A stretch of 64,000 nt of DNA from Caldisericum exile AZM16c01 (lineage in GTDB: Bacteria > Caldisericota > Caldisericia > Caldisericales > Caldisericaceae). Where the stretch lies: the NCBI RefSeq assembly GCF_000284335.1, contig NC_017096.1:186001-250000 (forward strand), written 5' to 3'. Under the pieces are notes generated by a model. It ran no database searches, was not told the origin of the DNA, and saw only the letters and a program-made list of their open reading frames with translations. Shown here piece after piece: positions 47,401-55,297 of this stretch. Position 1 is the stretch's first letter; the number at the start of each line of letters is the position of its first letter. The position numbers and the translations under genes are program-made.

Positions 47401-50400
47401 AAACATTGCTTCTGCCTTAGGATATGACCTCGATACGGGATCTTACTCTGCGAATTCTTTGGATGGGACAGGTGTTGCAAAGACATATGTTGTAGTTACC
47501 AAACCTGAAATTAGAGTTTCTAAGTTTGCTTCCATTTCAAATGTACCTGTTCAAACTCCGGTTACATTTACTATAAAGATTGAAAGTCTTGATTCATATG
47601 CAAAGCCAACTATTGTAGCAATCGTTGATAATTTACCCGTAGGGTGGGAGTATGTTCAAGGGTCCTCCTATTTAGTTAAAAATAATGGTGCAACTCCAAT
47701 TAATTGGGGAAGCGCAATTGTAGATCCATCATCTATAGCACAAACACTTACATGGAATGTCAATCAAATCTTAGATGCAACAGACGATCAGGGAGGTTCT
47801 TCTGGTAGTGCAAGCGATACTCTTTGGCTCAAGTTTCAGGCAACTCCTACAAATTCTTCCTTAGGGTGTTCTAACACAAATACTGTTTCTGTAAGTTGGG
47901 AAGATGGCTATGGCACCACGATGGCAGATGTGTCTTCTTCAACTAATGTTTGTGTTTGTTATCCAAAACTTGACATAGAAAAGAGTGCTAATAAAACCGA
48001 GGCAAGGATAAATGAAGATGTTGAGTTTACTATAAAGGTTTCAAACAAAAATCCTGTTGATGCATTCAATGTTGATGTGTATGATTATTTGTGGGGAGGT
48101 TCACAGTTTGTTCTAAATTCTGCTCAATATGCTTTAACAAATGGTTCAACTCCTTCAAGTTGGAATAATGCCCCAAATCCTTCTATTGATGGCACAACCT
48201 TACACTTTTACCTGAATATAACTATTGAAGGAACAGATGATAATGGTGGAGCAACTGGAAGCAAAAACGATACCCTATTCCTAAGATTCAAAGCACATCC
48301 AACAAGCGCATCTTCGTATGGAATAAATACAAATATGGCAGTTGCCGAAGGGAAAGATTCTGGTGGAAATCTTATTGGCTCACCTGTTGCAAGTGTTAGT
48401 ATTAATGTAAGGAAACCTGATATAACAATAACAAAATCAAGTAATCCAACATCTCAAAATGTTAATGGCACTATCACTTACACGATAACTGCAACAAACA
48501 ACGGGAATGAAAACCTTATAAATGGAACAATTATAGATACTCTACCTAACGGCGTAACCTATGTGTCAAGTGGTGGCGGAGGAGTTTATAACGCTGGACC
48601 TCCAGCAACCGTGACCTGGAACGGCGTTTCTATACCTGCAAACGGTGGAACATGGAGTGCAACAGTTTCTGTAAAGATAACAAAGAACGTTACGGATGGA
48701 GAAATTCTTACTAATTCTGTTTCAGGCTCTGGGACTGACACACAAGGCAACAATTACTCGTTTGGTCCTGCAACGGCTCAAACAACTGTAAATGCACCAA
48801 AACTTACGATTTCAAAAGTTGATTCTCCAGACCCTGTCAAAGCAGGGGGAAATATAACATATACAATAACTGTTTCAAATAACGGTTCAGCCCCGGCTTC
48901 TAATGTTGTAATAACTGATACCATACCTACGAATACTACTTTTGTTTCAGCATCATTCATTGCTGGTAGTGGGACAATTACAGATCCGGGCGTTGGTAAT
49001 ACTGGCACAGTTACCTGGGCCCTTGCAGGTACACTTGATGCAGGAAATTCAGTTATTGTTCAACTTGTAGTAAAAGTTAATTCACCGATAAATGACAATA
49101 CCATAATTCACAATACTGCAACTGTTGATTCCGAAGAACAAGGGCCTTTATTAGATACAGAGCAAACAATTGTCTCTTCTCTTCCAAATTTAGTTATTAC
49201 AAAGAGTGCGTCTGAAAATCCAGTAAGACAAGATAGAGATCTTACATACACAATTAGATGCGAAAATAGCGGAACAATGAATCTTACAAATGTTGTCGTT
49301 ACTGATACTCTGCCGAATGGAATAACATTTGTTTCGGCAACGCCTAATCCAACGAATATAAATGGTCAAACATTAACTTGGAATATTGGATCTCTTCCTT
49401 CAGGCTCATCTTTTAACATTATTGTTACAGTACATGTAAATCAAAATGTTCCTAGCGGCACTGTCTTAACAAACAGTGTTAATGCAACGTCGGATCAGGT
49501 TAGTGCAAGTGCAACTTGTGATACAACAATTGGTGCACCTGCTAATTTAACTATTTCCAAGTCAGATAATATTGACCCAGTTCCTGCTGGTCAAAATATT
49601 ATTTATACAATTAAGTATCAGAATACAGGTGGACAAACAGCAACAGGAGTTATGATTACTGATATACTTCCTTCTAATGTTATTTATGTCTCTTCAAATC
49701 CTTCTGGAACTTACAATTCAGGACCTCCTGCAACACTTACTTGGAATATTGGGTCTCTTCCTGCAGGTTCATCGGGTACAATTACAGTAACTGTTCAGGT
49801 GCCAGTTAATACTACAAACGGAACAGTGTTTACAAATAATGCAACCATTTCAAGTGATAATACAAATCCTGTAAGTGATTCTGAAGATACAACAGTTTTA
49901 AGTGCACCTGTTCTTACAATTAATAAAACTTCTACAATGCCACATAACCCAGCACAACCTGGAGATACTGTAACCTATACAATCACATATGGAAATAATG
50001 GAAACCTTACTGCAGCAAATACATTTATTGTTGATAAAATTCCTGCTAATACAAAATTTATAGTAGGAAGCGTTACAGGAGAGCAAGGAGTTTCAATTGA
50101 GTATTCAAATGATAATGGGACCACTTGGACCTATACTCCAGTTGACTCTGGTGATGGAACAGATCTAAATGTGACAGATATAAGATGGACTATTGGAAGC
50201 CTTGCTCCTAATATTACAAATCAAACTGCTTCATTTAAGGTTAAGATTAATTCTCCTCTTCCAAATGGAACAATTATTACAAACACAGCAACTATTGATT
50301 GTGATCAAACCAATCCTGTAAACGCACAAAATGATTTTATGGTTGGTTCAACACCTAACCTTCACATTACAAAGACAGGACCATCAAATGTTAATGCAGG

Positions 50401-53400
50401 CGATACTATTACATACACCGTAGAATACTGGAACGATGGTAATATGACAGCAACAGGTGTTGTTATTACAGAAACATACGATGCAAATGTAGAATTTATT
50501 TCAGCAACGCCATCTCCTGATACAGGTACAAATAACAGATGGACAATAGGTAATGTTTTTGTAGATAACACACACCATACAATAACGATAACAGTTAAGG
50601 TAAAATCTCCTCTACCTAATGGCACTGTAATCCATAACACAGTAACTATCGATTCAGATCAAACTGATCCAAAAGATGCAACATTTGATACAACAGTTGG
50701 TTCTGCACCAATCTTAACTATTACAAAGGTAGATACGCAAGACCCAGTACAAGCAGGTGATAACATCATATATACAATAACAGTAGGTAATACTGGTAAT
50801 GCACCTGCAACAAATGTCGTAGTTATAGACACAATTCCAGCAAATACTACATTTGTCTCTGCAAGATTCATTTCAAAAGCAGGCACAATTGATGCTCCAA
50901 CTGTAGGTGGAACAGGCACAGTGAAGTGGACTCTTACAGGAAGTCTCAACCCAAATGAAGAATTCGTCGTTGAACTCATCGTAAAAGTTAATAAACCTCT
51001 TGATAACGGAACGATTATTCATAATACTGCACATGTATCTTGTGCAGAAGATACCTCAGGTAAAGATTCCTCGACTGACACAAAAGTGGAAAGTGCTCCC
51101 ATTCTTTTGATAGACAAAGTTGATCTCCATGATCCGGTAAATGCAGGAGACAATATTACCTACCGAATTACCATTTCAAATACGGGCAATATGAATGCCC
51201 ACAATGTTATCATAACTGATACAGTGCCAAACAACACAACATTTGTTTCAGCATCATTCATAACTGGCAGTGGAACGATTACTGCACCTAACCCAGGTTC
51301 TACAGGCACTGTAACCTATACTTTATCAAATACCCTTGACATTGGCACATCAGTTGTGGTTGAGCTTGTTGTCAAGACAAACACACCTCTTCCAAACGGC
51401 ACACAGATTCAAAATACAGCATCTGTAAAATCTTCAGAAATTCAAACACCCATTACCGACTCTGAGATTACAACGATAGGCTCTTCACCAGTTCTTCAAA
51501 TTGCAAAGGTTGGTTCTCCAAATCCTGTGTCTGCTGGTCAGAATATAACTTATACAATTACCGTCAAGAATGTCGGTAATATGGATGCAACACAATTTAT
51601 AATAACTGATTCAGTACCTCCAAATACGACATTTGTCTCTGCAAGATTTGTCAGTGGGGCAACTGGCGCTATAAATGCACCTCAGGTAGGGGGTAGTGGA
51701 ACTGTCGAATGGATTCCCAATCCTAATACACTTCCAGTTGGTGCTACTGTTGTTGTAGAATTAGTTGTAAAAACTTACAATTCGCTTCCATCAGGCACAG
51801 TTATTACTAATACTGCTTATGCAGATTCTGCGCAAACTCAGCAAATTGCTTCTTCAACTACAACTACTGTGGGTGGCGAACCCATTCTTAAGATTTTCAA
51901 GAGTGCATATCCAACAGAACAAGCACCAAAAGGAGTTATAATTTACTCAATTAGATATGTAAACGAAGGAAATGCACCTGCAACGAATGTAGTAATTCAG
52001 GAAAGCTATCCTCCAGAAGTTGAATTCTTTTATGCAAACCCTATGCCAACATATAATACAAATACTTGGGTAATTCCTAAACTGGATGCAAGTAGTGAAG
52101 GCTACATTACGGTTGCCGTTAAAGTGAAAGAGAATATCCCCCTTACAATTCCGCCAGTTAAAGTTACAAATACTGTGAGCATCCGTTCGACTGAGGTTCA
52201 AAATCCTGTATCTGCAAGTGCTTCATTTGAAGTTAAAGCACCTAATTTCTGGGATCCAGCGAATGTGACCCAAAGAAAAGAAGTAGACCCAAAGGGAAAT
52301 GTAGCTCCAGGTATGTGGCTTACTTATACGAACTATTTTGGCAATTCAGGTAATGCACCTGCAACTAATGTCTATATCATAGATACTCTTGATACAAACC
52401 TTGATGAGACTACACTACAAATTTCTGATGGCACAATTCCTGGTACAACCCACACTTATAATGCGATCAGAAGAGAGATAATATGGCATATACCAGTAAT
52501 TCAACCTGGCGAAAATGGTTCAGTTTCATTCAAGGTAATGGTAAGGAGCACGATTAACGGATATACGCTAATTTCTAATACGACAACAATCAAATCAGAT
52601 CAGAATCCAGAAGGAGTGCAAACGAATACTGTTTATAACACAGTTATTGCGCCTTGCCCTGTTACTCCCATACCTCCTACTCCACCAACCCCTTCTTACT
52701 CAATCAATCTCTCCATTAATGTGCCGGAAACAATTTGTGCTTCTGCTATCCAAAAGTATGTATTTACCTTTACAAATGGAACTCCACCTTATGTTTATGA
52801 AATTGACTTTGGCGATAATTCGATGATAATTAAAGGAGAAGAGAGTGGTAACTTCATCACACTTGAACACATCTATCAAAAGTCAGGTAATTACGAAATT
52901 AACCTCAAGGTTAAAGATAAGAGCGGAAAAGAAGCAACATTATCATACCCTATTCAGGTGAAAGATTGCATTGAAGAAATTTCTATCTATCACCACAACT
53001 TCATTATAGGGTATCCAGATAACACAGTAAGGCCAGAAAGGAACGTCTCAAGAGTAGAAGTTGCAGCAATGATTTTAAGAGCATTAGGTATAAGCGTTAA
53101 CAACATAAGAGATGACATAATTCCATTCAAAGATATTCCCATAACTCATTGGGGCTATAACTTCACAAGGCAGATATACCTTGAAGGTCTAATGCAAGGT
53201 GATGAAAAAGGAAATTTCAATGCGGATAGGTTTGCAACAAGGGCAGAAATTGCAGCAGTTCTTGTTAGACTAAAAGGAATTTCAATAGATACAGGCGATC
53301 CGCTCTTCAAGGATACCGAACCCAAAAAATGGTATACTCCATATATCACAGCAGCAGTAAAAGCTGGTCTTATAACGGGCTATCCTGATAAGACATTCAA

Positions 53401-53788
53401 ACCTAACAATAATGTTACAAGGGCAGAATTTGTTGCAATGCTTGAAAGAGTCCTTTATAGAACAGATGTGCCGCAAGTTAAAAATTTAATCTCTACGGAA
53501 AACATTATAAACTGGAAAGATATTACAAAAGCTCATTGGGCATACTACATCATGCTTGAAGCATGGCAACCTCATATTGTGAAAAACGTCGTCCTTATAG
53601 ACACCGTTATTAAGGTTAAATCCAAAATCATTCCTGTTTATCTGCCAAAGCCAAATACAGTTATAGAATTTCCTAAGATAGGCACAACCATTTCTTCTGT
53701 CATTGTGCCTGTTGTCGGTATTGTTAACGACAAATTGCCTCAACCTCGAAACGTCTTTGTTAAAATAATCAATACCGAATCGCCATAA
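41462..53788 (+). CDS. Giant S-layer-anchored surface protein (DUF11 repeats, PKD-like domain, three SLH domains)
   Basis: A 4,108-residue exported protein. ATG 41462 is used because AAGGAGGTG precedes it. The signal peptide ends near residue 27. About 1,650 residues of diverse DUF11-like beta domains follow, with many cysteines, often as CG, CC or C-x-G pairs. Four longer domains lie at about 46500-48410, three of them carrying the pattern DDNGG-x-x-GS/GN-x-DTL. Then come 11 tandem DUF11 repeats (48413-52650), a proline linker, one PKD-like domain (about 52700-52970) and three SLH domains (about 52975-53470). SLH domains bind pyruvylated cell-wall polymer, so the C-terminus is cell-attached and the repeats project outwards, as an S-layer, sheath or adhesin. 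The last 100 residues are of unknown fold. Confidence 0.88.
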   Translation: MRKKLLSLYVAAIMVLNLVPWGKVIAAPSLSVLPSTSQQVEVNTDAIYKVTITNPCSENDVINITFSTPSSGWNVALYDSDNATLLSDHNGDGIPDTGSLQRDESKDIYVHVRPSSSVCNGSQLQTTITATSTNGNCGGSATVTLTTTAVNEGILVITEEVSPNEAKVGDTVTWTIHIKNVSSNPIGNVHISDTLGSGISYPTNFTFYPQPSSGTFPNWVYNEIPTNTEYTISFNTVILGCKEAQNVVDAWWGVEENSACQTQHVLSSVKIKPTVPNIQFSAPNISVPYCGSTDVTIPITNNGDGVAKNFKLKIDTIPSGYQISNFGQNWNYNSQTGEFIYLGGNPQGTINPNETVNLAFTVSMPQGACSLPSATLKFFSEYLDPCGDPYTTPSLLGSISVSGSGAYFTISKEGPDPVDIGETNKTYTIFVTYHKGNCSSDTVTVDIKDTLPNPFIPQSASDSGQINGQTVIWDNIILQDGVLKKLTITFNVSTEPCYAGQEYTNTVQITGPNGETLTDCCGCPIQNVSATWKTYVNDPSLAIVDSKKSASPSSIEIDCSTDVGPYTNPSGNADSHNDRRYTVEYDFNTGTNAPSSWNNTDGNGGHIIFRDQLNNNQFTNAQIGNVKIEVSCDGGNSWNDLSNYATVTYPANIGDPLVIDLAQLEGHACPPNSGAKLRISFTARATQTNDLNNSKVSYDYIDWSTLEIPGFPRGCFTDPKYYEGVRVTDIRANLTISANLTQTVEKCAIYNLTINFSKDNANVDHADLTLTLNGFTYISNSTTYSDGGLWCSGTKGEPSVSQDGKTLTWAYSQINEVSSNGSITIQVKKDCSNNASIVFSSNYLDNCGKSHTSSGSESSILIKSAVLYTKLTPQYNFAYAHTVDWKVYVINGGDGTAREIILTTILGNGLSFSSQDAYIKIGNTTYYYGDTNITWPSNGSTGTLTWGLNNLSIDPAQQVEVYFKTDVNTCDITNLKVEAYSNWCTCQESNHDEGQVELPTSYALVIVNSANFTMCSGGSVEVQISNPGITNIYNASLTVLIPKYISYSANSTTYSYNGGPPQSAGDPMISPISGGDYDGGYELVWDKTKISQLQDLAPNDNIVLKFNIAPDNSQQYSSCAFLKSGFKKVKAYANFAKPCDVNNPSLSSNIFEKDFETSAPDLLMTKKVVQIDNHDILQPVEYFPQELGKEIIFEIKITNNGKASTIKTNFADVLKAPNRHPLILQSAEYSYDGGTYNSIPWSASTDDSNNTIYIWNNIEGTLGHGIEPNKTLTIRVKTKISETCTQYVAHEISELWTGCSDLPDMGFYGNGKDLLLWSDPSVWSGFDGTLSSADCPIYQGKFARTYGHKDSWAVVYSNDIPSNINVCDQNVQFEVGFKNGEVYQGATTIYGPLTIFDVLPRGFEYVSGSTEFLLPGQNIWIPGLDPTISTQNWITSTNIDWNGTFTVLEWNKDNNLILQSINISPGQEIHVRFKVNLNSCVNVKDVDINRQRLEGNDCSGTFKYYFPAGNEQNFDWWEKDYWPYIPDYPWIKQVDILKPKITIEKTVDKSFASPSDSLLFMIHIKNTGDGDSRHFKIIDKIPNGFILDSSSITDGPPPGYGTTYTWMTHTYDSNTNTITWQSNQSPNYEFPHGAETTVSFRVLVSGSASGEITNEAKFEDNCCYSGSNILTSTKTVKITSTPIRVIKEIVDVNGIPVTSRPVRTQPGDLVRFRIKVENRGSLPIYNVDVYDTLPNGIQYQVGSSRYALTNGSLPTTWTNTTDPHGAPYDTPPSPPQGFSGLQWHIQQTLLATDDNGGTTGGNLDTLYLEFVAKVTSDAQGSPSGEYNVNTSNMSGTTDQLGNTPIERSIIETSNASDWFLVYKPSLLITKTVTKINSNASNTTRVAPNDTVTYQITITNTSSFAKAKNITINDTLPYGFSYIDNSSSISWSEGGSSNANPTISGQNLTWNLINAVINSGESLILTFNAKVTSNANIGQNENIASALGYDLDTGSYSANSLDGTGVAKTYVVVTKPEIRVSKFASISNVPVQTPVTFTIKIESLDSYAKPTIVAIVDNLPVGWEYVQGSSYLVKNNGATPINWGSAIVDPSSIAQTLTWNVNQILDATDDQGGSSGSASDTLWLKFQATPTNSSLGCSNTNTVSVSWEDGYGTTMADVSSSTNVCVCYPKLDIEKSANKTEARINEDVEFTIKVSNKNPVDAFNVDVYDYLWGGSQFVLNSAQYALTNGSTPSSWNNAPNPSIDGTTLHFYLNITIEGTDDNGGATGSKNDTLFLRFKAHPTSASSYGINTNMAVAEGKDSGGNLIGSPVASVSINVRKPDITITKSSNPTSQNVNGTITYTITATNNGNENLINGTIIDTLPNGVTYVSSGGGGVYNAGPPATVTWNGVSIPANGGTWSATVSVKITKNVTDGEILTNSVSGSGTDTQGNNYSFGPATAQTTVNAPKLTISKVDSPDPVKAGGNITYTITVSNNGSAPASNVVITDTIPTNTTFVSASFIAGSGTITDPGVGNTGTVTWALAGTLDAGNSVIVQLVVKVNSPINDNTIIHNTATVDSEEQGPLLDTEQTIVSSLPNLVITKSASENPVRQDRDLTYTIRCENSGTMNLTNVVVTDTLPNGITFVSATPNPTNINGQTLTWNIGSLPSGSSFNIIVTVHVNQNVPSGTVLTNSVNATSDQVSASATCDTTIGAPANLTISKSDNIDPVPAGQNIIYTIKYQNTGGQTATGVMITDILPSNVIYVSSNPSGTYNSGPPATLTWNIGSLPAGSSGTITVTVQVPVNTTNGTVFTNNATISSDNTNPVSDSEDTTVLSAPVLTINKTSTMPHNPAQPGDTVTYTITYGNNGNLTAANTFIVDKIPANTKFIVGSVTGEQGVSIEYSNDNGTTWTYTPVDSGDGTDLNVTDIRWTIGSLAPNITNQTASFKVKINSPLPNGTIITNTATIDCDQTNPVNAQNDFMVGSTPNLHITKTGPSNVNAGDTITYTVEYWNDGNMTATGVVITETYDANVEFISATPSPDTGTNNRWTIGNVFVDNTHHTITITVKVKSPLPNGTVIHNTVTIDSDQTDPKDATFDTTVGSAPILTITKVDTQDPVQAGDNIIYTITVGNTGNAPATNVVVIDTIPANTTFVSARFISKAGTIDAPTVGGTGTVKWTLTGSLNPNEEFVVELIVKVNKPLDNGTIIHNTAHVSCAEDTSGKDSSTDTKVESAPILLIDKVDLHDPVNAGDNITYRITISNTGNMNAHNVIITDTVPNNTTFVSASFITGSGTITAPNPGSTGTVTYTLSNTLDIGTSVVVELVVKTNTPLPNGTQIQNTASVKSSEIQTPITDSEITTIGSSPVLQIAKVGSPNPVSAGQNITYTITVKNVGNMDATQFIITDSVPPNTTFVSARFVSGATGAINAPQVGGSGTVEWIPNPNTLPVGATVVVELVVKTYNSLPSGTVITNTAYADSAQTQQIASSTTTTVGGEPILKIFKSAYPTEQAPKGVIIYSIRYVNEGNAPATNVVIQESYPPEVEFFYANPMPTYNTNTWVIPKLDASSEGYITVAVKVKENIPLTIPPVKVTNTVSIRSTEVQNPVSASASFEVKAPNFWDPANVTQRKEVDPKGNVAPGMWLTYTNYFGNSGNAPATNVYIIDTLDTNLDETTLQISDGTIPGTTHTYNAIRREIIWHIPVIQPGENGSVSFKVMVRSTINGYTLISNTTTIKSDQNPEGVQTNTVYNTVIAPCPVTPIPPTPPTPSYSINLSINVPETICASAIQKYVFTFTNGTPPYVYEIDFGDNSMIIKGEESGNFITLEHIYQKSGNYEINLKVKDKSGKEATLSYPIQVKDCIEEISIYHHNFIIGYPDNTVRPERNVSRVEVAAMILRALGISVNNIRDDIIPFKDIPITHWGYNFTRQIYLEGLMQGDEKGNFNADRFATRAEIAAVLVRLKGISIDTGDPLFKDTEPKKWYTPYITAAVKAGLITGYPDKTFKPNNNVTRAEFVAMLERVLYRTDVPQVKNLISTENIINWKDITKAHWAYYIMLEAWQPHIVKNVVLIDTVIKVKSKIIPVYLPKPNTVIEFPKIGTTISSVIVPVVGIVNDKLPQPRNVFVKIINTESP
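48413..52650 (+). repeat. Eleven tandem DUF11 repeat units inside the giant gene
   Basis: Each unit is about 350-450 nt and starts near P-x-L-x-I-x-K followed by D-P-V-x-AG-x-x-I-x-YTI and a later VVITDT-IP-NTTFVSA. Starts are near 48413, 48797, 49183, 49543, 49910, 50355, 50709, 51099, 51490, 51880 and 52243. Units beginning at 48797, 50709, 51099 and 51490 are closest to each other. Confidence 0.8.
52975..53470 (+). other. Three SLH (S-layer homology) domains in the giant protein
   Basis: SLH1 contains GYPDNTVRPERNVSRVEVA, SLH2 THWGYNFTRQIYLEGLMQG and ATRAEIAAVLVRL, SLH3 YITAAVKAGLITGYPDKTF and VTRAEFVAMLERVL. A partial fourth WKDITKAHWAYYIMLEAW follows. These attach the protein to the secondary cell-wall polymer. 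Confidence 0.9.
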
Positions 53789-53811
53789 TAATTAAATACG
53801 GTAATTAGAAA

Positions 53812-53838
53812 AAGGGGGCTTTTGCCCCCTTATAAACT
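53812..53838. terminator. Terminator after the giant gene
   Basis: AAGGGGGC (53812-53819), loop TTTT, GCCCCCTT (53824-53831), then TATAAACTTT. Confidence 0.8.
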
Positions 53839-53869
53839 TTGTCTTGAATAACCTTGACTTTTTTAGAAT

Positions 53870-53889
53870 ATATGCGAAAATGTGCATAT
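53870..53889 (+). promoter_or_regulatory. Operator-like inverted repeat over the arsR start codon
   Basis: ATATGC (53870-53875) and GCATAT (53884-53889) are separated by 8 bp; the right arm covers the A and T of the start codon at 53888. TTGACT (53854-53859) lies just upstream. The ATG has no Shine-Dalgarno, which suggests a leaderless or very short-leader message. Confidence 0.5.
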
Positions 53890-54271
53890 GAGCAAATATG
53901 ATAGTATTTTTAAAGCAATTGGGGACGAAAAGCGGCTAAAACTATTACTTCTCATTATAAAAGGTGGAAAAGAATATTATGTTTGTGAACTAACCTATGC
54001 AATGGGGGAAAACCAATACAACATTTCCAAGTATTTGAGGGAGTTAAAATTAGCGGGACTCTTGAAAGAAAGAAAAATTGGTCGTGGAGTGCTTTACTCC
54101 CTTGAAAATGGAGATGAATTTAACAATCGCTTATTTGCACTCTTAAATGGAATACCAAACGAGTATATCAAAGATGCTATTATAAGGCTTAATTATGTTG
54201 TATCAAATAGAGCTAATGATCAATGTGTAAATATTGCAAAATTAGATAATATCAAATCAAAATTTAATTGA
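53888..54271 (+). CDS. ArsR-family winged-helix repressor
   Basis: A 127-residue ArsR/SmtB-type regulator: KYDSIFKAIGDEKRLKLLLLI, then YYVCELTYAMGENQYNISKYLRELKLAGLLKERKIGRGVLY, covering the DNA-recognition helix and wing. One cysteine sits in the alpha3 position (VCEL) where metal- or thiol-sensing members have CVC; another lies near the C-terminus (DQCVN). It probably controls itself and the zinc-binding protein gene 12 bp downstream. The inducer is unknown. Confidence 0.85.
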   Translation: MSKYDSIFKAIGDEKRLKLLLLIIKGGKEYYVCELTYAMGENQYNISKYLRELKLAGLLKERKIGRGVLYSLENGDEFNNRLFALLNGIPNEYIKDAIIRLNYVVSNRANDQCVNIAKLDNIKSKFN

Positions 54272-54283
54272 GGAGGTCAAGTT

Positions 54284-54724
54284 ATGGAAGAAGAAAAGAA
54301 AGAAGTAACTCAGTTTGAAAATTAGAATCTTTTACCATCATGCGGTAAGGAATCGGCAAACCTCGACATTATTTTTGCATGTGATGGTGCTGCAAGTGTT
54401 GGACAGATTGGAAACGAAGTTGCAAAGGACTTAACGAGGAGAGGTGTTGGAGCAAGAATGTGTTGCACTGCGGCAGTTGGGGCAGGCTCAGAAACGCATG
54501 TAAACATTGGTAAAAACGCAAAGCGTGTCATTGTTATAAATGGATGTTCAATGAAATGCGCTTCGAAAATTATGGAGCAAAGAGGCATTAAGATTGATTA
54601 TGAGTTCACTATTAGTGAAATGGGCGTAAAGAAAATTCCAACTCTTGATTTCAATCAAGAAAATGTTGATAGAATTGCAGAAATTATAGGAGACACAGTT
54701 GGGTATAATAACAATATGAAGTAA
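54284..54724 (+). pseudogene. Putative zinc-binding (DGC-type) protein gene with an in-frame TAG
   Basis: ATG 54284 behind GAGGAGGTC opens a 147-codon frame interrupted only by TAG at codon 14 (54323-54325). After it the frame runs without fault to TAA: PSCGKE, IIFACDGAASVGQIGNE, ARMCCTAAVGAG and VINGCSMKCASKIMEQRG, the conserved cysteine blocks of a small thiol/zinc-binding family often paired with ArsR regulators. No ATG, GTG or TTG lies between the stop and codon 59. It is either a freshly inactivated gene (one substitution, for example CAG to TAG) or is expressed by readthrough. Confidence 0.75.
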
Positions 54725-54752
54725 ATTCGTATGTTGATTTTTCAAAGTAAAC

Positions 54753-54780
54753 GGGGACATACAAGTCCCCTTACTTTTAT
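54753..54780 (+). terminator. Terminator of the arsR pair
   Basis: GGGGAC (54753-54758) and GTCCCC (54765-54770), followed by TTACTTTTATT. Confidence 0.75.
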
Positions 54781-54845
54781 TAACAATTATGGATTGTTTA
54801 CATTTTATGTTATAAATTGTTAGAACTTAAAAAAGGAGGTGCATT

Positions 54846-55241
54846 ATGATTAGCAATGTTTTGTTGCACATTGTGGTTATGGCTGTCGGGTTTATTTTTG
54901 TTCTAATTGGTGCTGTTATTGGGGCAAAGGACGTAGGAGAAAAAAAGATAAATTTACACAAAACCATTGGGGTTTTAGGCGTTTTGATTTTCCTTTTGGG
55001 ATTTATTGGACTTCTTGCAACAGGCAGTTTAAAGCCAAATCTACCTCACTTCTACTTTGCAATCTTGTCATTAATTTTTGCCATTCTAACAATTATTGGT
55101 GGTATAGCTTACACGAGGGCTCAGATAGAAAACAAACTCCCATTGAGGAAGTCACACAGAGCAGATGCTATTCTCACAATTATGCTTGTTCTTATAACTA
55201 CTTTTTTTGGTGTAATCGGGTTGCAATTTTTGTCTAAGTAA
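54846..55241 (+). CDS. Small four-helix membrane protein, unknown function
   Basis: A 131-residue integral membrane protein with four hydrophobic segments (about 5-27, 41-60, 67-90 and 108-128). Histidines stand close to the membrane segments (H8, H39, H68, H103), a layout that resembles small haem-binding membrane proteins such as cytochrome b561 relatives, but I cannot confirm this. AAAAGGAGGTG precedes the ATG at 54846. It is flanked by a terminator upstream and a hydrolase remnant downstream, so it is probably transcribed alone. Confidence 0.7.
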   Translation: MISNVLLHIVVMAVGFIFVLIGAVIGAKDVGEKKINLHKTIGVLGVLIFLLGFIGLLATGSLKPNLPHFYFAILSLIFAILTIIGGIAYTRAQIENKLPLRKSHRADAILTIMLVLITTFFGVIGLQFLSK

Positions 55242-55297
55242 TCTTTTACAAAAAAGTTTTTAAAAATGCTTGATAGTAGGGGATTAAAGAATTTAAA

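Noticed and set aside
46879-51000. Long open frames on the minus strand inside the giant gene
   Set aside because: They lack ribosome sites and family motifs and mirror the repeat-rich coding strand; they are composition shadows.
48413-52650. Regularly spaced repeats considered as CRISPR
   Set aside because: Units are about 390 nt, protein-coding and diverged; no short identical repeats with unique spacers and no cas genes.
54323-54325. TAG as pyrrolysine or selenocysteine-like recoding
   Set aside because: No pyl genes in the window, TAG is in a variable N-terminal segment, and no special downstream structure was seen.
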